This document shows, one piece after another, positions 60,389-64,000 of a DNA stretch of 64,000 bases. Source of the DNA: Sphingomonas metalli (GTDB taxonomy: Bacteria > Pseudomonadota > Alphaproteobacteria > Sphingomonadales > Sphingomonadaceae); the NCBI RefSeq assembly GCF_014641735.1, contig NZ_BMIH01000001.1, positions 124,001 through 188,000 on the forward strand. The letters run 5' to 3'. Under the pieces are notes generated by a model. It saw only the letters and a list, made by a program, of their open reading frames with translations. It did not search any database and was not told where the DNA came from. Position 1 is the stretch's first letter. Each line of letters opens with the position of its first letter. The translations under genes were made by a program, and so were the position numbers.

Positions 60389-62080
60389 ATGTCGCGCTTC
60401 GCCGCCCTGTTGCTCGTGACGACCGCCGCGTTTGCGGGCGCCTGCCCGGCCGCGGCGCAGACGAATTCGCCGCCCCCCGGCGGCGCGGTACCCGCCGCCG
60501 CCGGACCCGCGACCCCGCCACCGCCGCCCTTCCCCGCGACGCCGCCCAAGCTGATCGTCGCCATTTCCGTCGACCAGTTCTCTGCGGATCTGTTCGCGCA
60601 ATATCGCAACCACTATACCGGCGGCCTCGCCCGACTGCTGACCGGCGGGGTCTTCCCCAGCGGCTATCAGAGCCACGCTGCCACCGAGACGTGCCCCGGC
60701 CATTCGACGATCCTGACCGGCTATCGGCCGGCCCATACCGGCATCATCGCCAACAACTGGATCGACCAGCGCGTCGGCCGTCCCGACAAGACCGTCTATT
60801 GCTCGGAGGACGAGCGCGTCGCCGATTCGTCCCACGAGCGCTACACCGTCTCCGACATGCACCTGAAGGTGCCGACGCTCGGGGAGCGGATGAAGGCCGC
60901 CGACCCGCGCAGCCGCGTCGTCTCCGTCGCGGGCAAGGACCGGGCGGCCGTGATGATGGGCGGGCACAAGGTCGACGAGCTCTGGTGGTGGGACGGCAAG
61001 ACCTACACCTCCTATGCCGGCCGCGCCGTGCCGCCGGTGGTCCAGCGGACCCGCGACGCCGTGGCGGCACTGATCGCAAGGCCGCAGGCGGCACTGCCGC
61101 TGCCTGGCTGGTGCCGGCCGCTCGACCGCGCCATCACCGCGGGCACCGCGACGGTCGGCCAGGGCCGCTTCGAGCGCGCCGCGGGTGACGCCAAGGCGTT
61201 CCGGACCTCTCCCGCCGCGGATGCCGCGGTGCTGGCGATGGCGGCGGGGCTCGTGCAGGACATGCAGCTGGGCAAGGGCCCGGCGACCGACATCATCGCG
61301 GTCGGGCTGAGCGCCACCGACTATATCGGCCATGCCCTCGGCACCCAGGGCGCCGAGATGTGCATCCAGATGAACGAGCTGGACCAGTCGCTGGCAGGCT
61401 TTTTCGCCGTGCTGGACGACACCGGCGTCGACTATGAGATCATGCTGACCGCCGATCATGGCGCCCACGACATGACCGAGCGCCAGCAGCAGCGTGCGAT
61501 GCCGATGGAGGCGCATGTCGCGCCCGAGACGCTGGCCGGTGCGGTCGGCGCGGCCATCGGTCGGGACCTGGGCCTGACCGGTCCGGTGCTGCTCGGCGGC
61601 GAGGGCGACGTCTATCTGTCGACCGCGCTGCCGGCGGCGCAGCGCAGCCGGGTGCTGGCAGAGGCGGTGCGCCGCTACAAGACGCTGCCGCAGGTCGCCG
61701 CGGTCTTCACCGGAGCGGAGATCGCCGCATCGCCCATGCCCTCTACCCCGCCCGAGACCTGGAATCTGCTGGAGCGCGCCAAGGCCAGCTACGATCCGGA
61801 TCGGTCCGGCGACCTGCTCGTGCTGCTCAAGCCGCGCGTCACGTCGATCGAAAAGCCGGCGGCTGGCTATGTCGAGACGCATGGCAGCCCCTGGGACTAT
61901 GACCGGCGCGTGCCCATCCTCTTCTGGCGCAAGGGCATGACAGGCTTCGAACAGCCGCTGTCGGTCGAGACGGTCGACATCATGCCGACCCTTGCCGCGA
62001 CGATCGGCCTGAAGGTTTCGGGGCAGGACGGGCGCTGCCTGGACCTTGATCCGGGTCCGGCCGACACCTGCGCACGATAG
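60389..62080 (+). CDS. phoK: Alkaline phosphatase of the PhoK (Sphingomonas) type
   Basis: 563 residues. A signal peptide (MSRFAALLLVTTAAFAGACPA) and a Pro-rich linker precede the phosphatase core. Nucleophile Thr101 is in ATETCPGHST, with Asn122 (IANNWID), Lys183 and Arg185 (VAGKDRAAV). As I recall the PhoK literature, these match Thr89/Asn110/Lys171/Arg173 with a constant offset of 12. Zinc ligands lie in SVDQFSAD, DYIGHALG and TADHGAHD. It would release phosphate from monoesters in the periplasm or medium. No Pho-box was recognised upstream. Confidence 0.9.
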   Translation: MSRFAALLLVTTAAFAGACPAAAQTNSPPPGGAVPAAAGPATPPPPPFPATPPKLIVAISVDQFSADLFAQYRNHYTGGLARLLTGGVFPSGYQSHAATETCPGHSTILTGYRPAHTGIIANNWIDQRVGRPDKTVYCSEDERVADSSHERYTVSDMHLKVPTLGERMKAADPRSRVVSVAGKDRAAVMMGGHKVDELWWWDGKTYTSYAGRAVPPVVQRTRDAVAALIARPQAALPLPGWCRPLDRAITAGTATVGQGRFERAAGDAKAFRTSPAADAAVLAMAAGLVQDMQLGKGPATDIIAVGLSATDYIGHALGTQGAEMCIQMNELDQSLAGFFAVLDDTGVDYEIMLTADHGAHDMTERQQQRAMPMEAHVAPETLAGAVGAAIGRDLGLTGPVLLGGEGDVYLSTALPAAQRSRVLAEAVRRYKTLPQVAAVFTGAEIAASPMPSTPPETWNLLERAKASYDPDRSGDLLVLLKPRVTSIEKPAAGYVETHGSPWDYDRRVPILFWRKGMTGFEQPLSVETVDIMPTLAATIGLKVSGQDGRCLDLDPGPADTCAR

Positions 62081-62087
62081 CGCGATC

Positions 62088-62124
62088 TGTCCCGATCCTC
62101 GCCTGCCATGCGAGGATCGGGACA
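62088..62124. terminator. 15-bp perfect hairpin between phoK and the lipoprotein gene
   Basis: TGTCCCGATCCTCGC (62088-62102) pairs perfectly with GCGAGGATCGGGACA (62110-62124) around a 7-base loop, starting 8 bases after the phoK stop. It is the longest perfect stem I found in the window. It sits between convergent genes, so it could end both transcripts. No U-run. Confidence 0.7.
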
Positions 62125-62155
62125 ATCAGCCTGGGCGCCTCCGCGCCAGTACCGG

Positions 62156-62821
62156 TCAGCGGGTGACGTTGTAGCGCAGCTGTGCGTCGGTGAGCTGGAA
62201 GCCGACCAGCGCCTCGAAGGTGGCGGACAGAACGGCGCGGCGCACCTCGGGCTGTGCGAGCGGATCGACCGCCGCATCCTCGTCGCCCGCCTTGCGCTTG
62301 CGGGTCAGGCGGTCGCGCACTTCCTGCGGCAGGGTCGCGGCGGCGCGGCTGATCGAGGTGGTGCCGGCGCCGCTGACCTCCGCGCGTGCCTGGCCCGCGT
62401 CGAAATGCAGCGTGACGGTGCTGACGCGCTTCGCGGTCACCTGTGATCCGCCGCGCACCACCGCGACATAATAGGGGAGCTGGACGTCGCGGGCTCCTTC
62501 CGTCCCGGTGCGGCGCGCTTCGACGTTGAAGCTGATGGTGGTGACGATCTCGTCGCCCGAATCATTGCAGCTGCCACGGACATTGGTCATCGTCGCGACC
62601 AGATCGATCGCGCTCGCGTCCTGGCTGGCGGGCGGATCGAACAAGGTCACGTCGCCGGTGCCGGCCGCAAGTCCCACCACCGGGCAGGCGGAACGCACGG
62701 CGGTGATACCGCCGGTCGCGTCGATCTCGCCGGTACGGGCGCAGCCCGCCAGCAGGAGCGCGGCGGCGGAAACGGTGAGCAGGGCTTTCACGGACAAGCG
62801 TACCTTTACTGGCGACATCAT
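62156..62821 (-). CDS. Lipoprotein, unknown function
   Basis: 221 residues with a lipobox LLLAGC (Cys27) after a hydrophobic signal. The mature part alternates polar beta-like stretches ([35 protein letters not shown]) with a second pair of cysteines (SACPVV, GSCNDS) that could bond, and ends with [13 protein letters not shown] do not recognise a family; similar proteins of this size occur in sphingomonads. Start is one of two adjacent ATGs. Divergent from ispH across 56 bases. Confidence 0.75.
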   Translation of the reverse strand: MMSPVKVRLSVKALLTVSAAALLLAGCARTGEIDATGGITAVRSACPVVGLAAGTGDVTLFDPPASQDASAIDLVATMTNVRGSCNDSGDEIVTTISFNVEARRTGTEGARDVQLPYYVAVVRGGSQVTAKRVSTVTLHFDAGQARAEVSGAGTTSISRAAATLPQEVRDRLTRKRKAGDEDAAVDPLAQPEVRRAVLSATFEALVGFQLTDAQLRYNVTR

Positions 62822-62877
62822 CGCTTGCCATAGGAACCGGGTTGGAGCGGCGCAAGCAATCGCGTAAGGCCCGGACC

Positions 62878-63837
62878 ATGCAGGCCCCCTCGCCCAAGCT
62901 GCCGCTCGAGCTTCTCATCGCCGCCCCGCGCGGCTTCTGCGCCGGCGTCGACCGGGCGATCCGGATCGTCGAACTGGCGATCGAGAAGTACGGGCCGCCG
63001 GTCTATGTCCGGCACGAGATCGTCCACAACAAGTTCGTGGTGGACCGGCTGAAGGCGATCGGCGCGATCTTCGTCGAGGAGCTCGACGCGGTACCCGACG
63101 GCAAGCCGGTCGTCTTTTCCGCCCATGGCGTCCCCAAGTCGGTGCCCGCCACCGCCGAGCAGCGGGGGCTCGACTATCTCGATGCCACCTGCCCGCTGGT
63201 GTCGAAGGTGCACCGACAGGCGGAGCGGCTGGTCGGCGCGGGGCGGCATATCGTCTTCATCGGCCATGCCGGCCACCCCGAGGTGATCGGCACGTTCGGC
63301 CAGGTGCCCGCAGGGGCGATGACGCTGATCGAGACGGTCGAGGATGCGGAGGTCTTCGCACCCTCCGACCCCGCAAACCTCGCCTTCCTCACCCAGACGA
63401 CGCTGTCGGTCGACGACACGGCCGAGGTGGTACGCACGCTCCAGCAGCGCTTCCCGACCATCCAGGCGCCGCATGGCGAGGACATCTGCTACGCCACCTC
63501 GAACCGTCAGGCGGCGGTCAAGGCGATCGCCGCGGCCTGCGATGCGATGCTGGTGATCGGCGCGCCCAATTCGTCCAATTCGCTGCGTCTGGTCGAGGTC
63601 GCCCGGCGCGAGGGTATCCCGGCCGAGCTGATCCAGCGCGCGACCGATCTCGATTGGGGTTTTCTGGACGGGGTCGGCACGCTCGGCATCACCGCAGGCG
63701 CATCGGCGCCGGAACTGCTGGTCCGCGAGCTGGTCGATCGCCTGTCCGAGCGCTTCGACGTCACCGAGCGCGAGGAAGAAACGACTCGCGAAACCGTCGC
63801 CTTCAAGCTGCCGCGCGGGCTCGAAGCCGCAGCCTGA
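62878..63837 (+). CDS. ispH: 4-hydroxy-3-methylbut-2-enyl diphosphate reductase
   Basis: The last step of the MEP isoprenoid pathway, a [4Fe-4S] enzyme of 319 residues. The three cluster cysteines are in [13 protein letters not shown] near 22, [13 protein letters not shown] near 105 and [17 protein letters not shown] near 225. HGVPKSVP and YATSNRQ are further signatures. The ATG giving [14 protein letters not shown] is the likely start. Its stop shares one base with the thrB ATG (TGATG). Confidence 0.96.
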   Translation: MQAPSPKLPLELLIAAPRGFCAGVDRAIRIVELAIEKYGPPVYVRHEIVHNKFVVDRLKAIGAIFVEELDAVPDGKPVVFSAHGVPKSVPATAEQRGLDYLDATCPLVSKVHRQAERLVGAGRHIVFIGHAGHPEVIGTFGQVPAGAMTLIETVEDAEVFAPSDPANLAFLTQTTLSVDDTAEVVRTLQQRFPTIQAPHGEDICYATSNRQAAVKAIAAACDAMLVIGAPNSSNSLRLVEVARREGIPAELIQRATDLDWGFLDGVGTLGITAGASAPELLVRELVDRLSERFDVTEREEETTRETVAFKLPRGLEAAA

Positions 63838-64000
63838 TGGCCGTCTACACGCAGGTTTCGGCAGAGGCGCTGTCGCGCTTTCTGACGCGCTTCGACGTCG
63901 GTGCCCTCGTATCCGCCAAGGGGATCGCCGAGGGCGTCGAGAACAGCAACTATCTCGTCGACACGAGCGAGGCGCGGTTCATCCTGACATTGTACGAGAA
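63837..64000 (+). CDS. thrB: Homoserine kinase, 5' part
   Basis: Only the first 54 codons are in the window: [20 protein letters not shown], then [20 protein letters not shown] and RFILTLYE, which match the APH-fold (type II) homoserine kinase of alphaproteobacteria. It phosphorylates homoserine for threonine synthesis. The ispH-thrB neighbourhood is usual in this group, often followed by rnhA outside the window. Confidence 0.85.
   Translation, partial: MAVYTQVSAEALSRFLTRFDVGALVSAKGIAEGVENSNYLVDTSEARFILTLYE

Noticed and set aside
1..64000. CRISPR arrays, insertion sequences, integrases, toxin-antitoxin pairs, secretion or biosynthetic clusters
   Set aside because: None seen: no spaced direct repeats, no transposase or integrase motif, no tRNA-associated direct repeats beside the two tRNA genes. 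The window is ordinary core genome.

Overview
This window looks like a chromosomal segment of a high-GC alphaproteobacterium of the order Sphingomonadales, most likely Sphingomonas or a close relative. Three things point there: neighbouring gene sets of alphaproteobacterial type (rpmH-rnpA-yidD-yidC-engB, dnaA next to rpsT, DUF1178-nitrilase-glutaredoxin-comF, ctrA with a CtrA-type promoter box), a periplasmic alkaline phosphatase whose active-site residues match the PhoK type known from Sphingomonas, and third-position GC bias throughout. There is no insertion sequence, prophage, CRISPR array, rRNA operon or plasmid gene. It is mostly housekeeping core genome with tight spacing: many same-strand neighbours overlap by 4 bases (ATGA or GTGA) or by 1 base (TGATG).

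Layout. 1-3.2 kb: leuA, then a convergent folE plus pteridine-reductase-like pair. 3.3-4.6 kb: a small Tudor-like (DUF2945) protein, a stand-alone SWIB-domain protein, a small exported protein and tRNA-Arg(CCT). 4.7-8.8 kb: a leftward group comF, glutaredoxin, nitrilase-type amidase, DUF1178, EamA exporter, with a divergent methyltransferase and tRNA-Leu(CAA). 8.9-16 kb: yifB/comM, then the ribosome/RNase P/membrane-insertase operon rpmH-rnpA-yidD-yidC-engB, running into a gamma-glutamylcyclotransferase, a glutathione transferase and dapE. 16-24.9 kb: smr, mltA and tim44 leftward; secB, murJ and trpS rightward; dnaA, rpsT and mutM leftward. 24.9-30.8 kb: ubiE-ubiB-membrane protein-coaBC-dut-exported protein, then an orphan 81-residue protein with its own terminator. 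30.8-36.6 kb: moeB/thiF, UDP-sugar genes (epimerase, galU, wecB), a PPP-type phosphatase, DUF2794 and serine acetyltransferase. 36.7-43.5 kb: TSUP exporter, oxyR, fasciclin-domain protein, pgsA-moaD-moaE, an LplT-like transporter, a tiny membrane protein and an M28 peptidase. 43.5-48 kb: ctrA, an AI-2E-type transporter, and a divergent lysR / pirin-wrbA unit. 48-54.4 kb: VanY-like carboxypeptidase, pseudouridine synthase-arfB-msrC, a secreted amidohydrolase, ilvA, aminoacyl-protein transferase. 54.5-60.3 kb: a leftward train dsbD, circularly permuted ATP-grasp, alpha-E, transglutaminase-like, GFA. 60.4-64 kb: phoK, a lipoprotein, ispH and the start of thrB.

The least understood biochemistry is the ATP-grasp/alpha-E/transglutaminase-like set (54.9-58.2 kb), a widespread but functionally unassigned predicted peptide-ligase system. 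Here the transglutaminase-like member has lost the catalytic cysteine, and the GFA gene that overlaps its end carries an apparent 1-base deletion. The clearest regulatory signals are a perfect CtrA box plus a GANTC methylation site upstream of ctrA, a palindromic operator between lysR and pirin, a terminator-like hairpin just after the predicted rpmH promoter, and paired CCCTWAGGG palindromes before leuA. All product names come from reading motifs and family resemblance by eye; no database search was possible.
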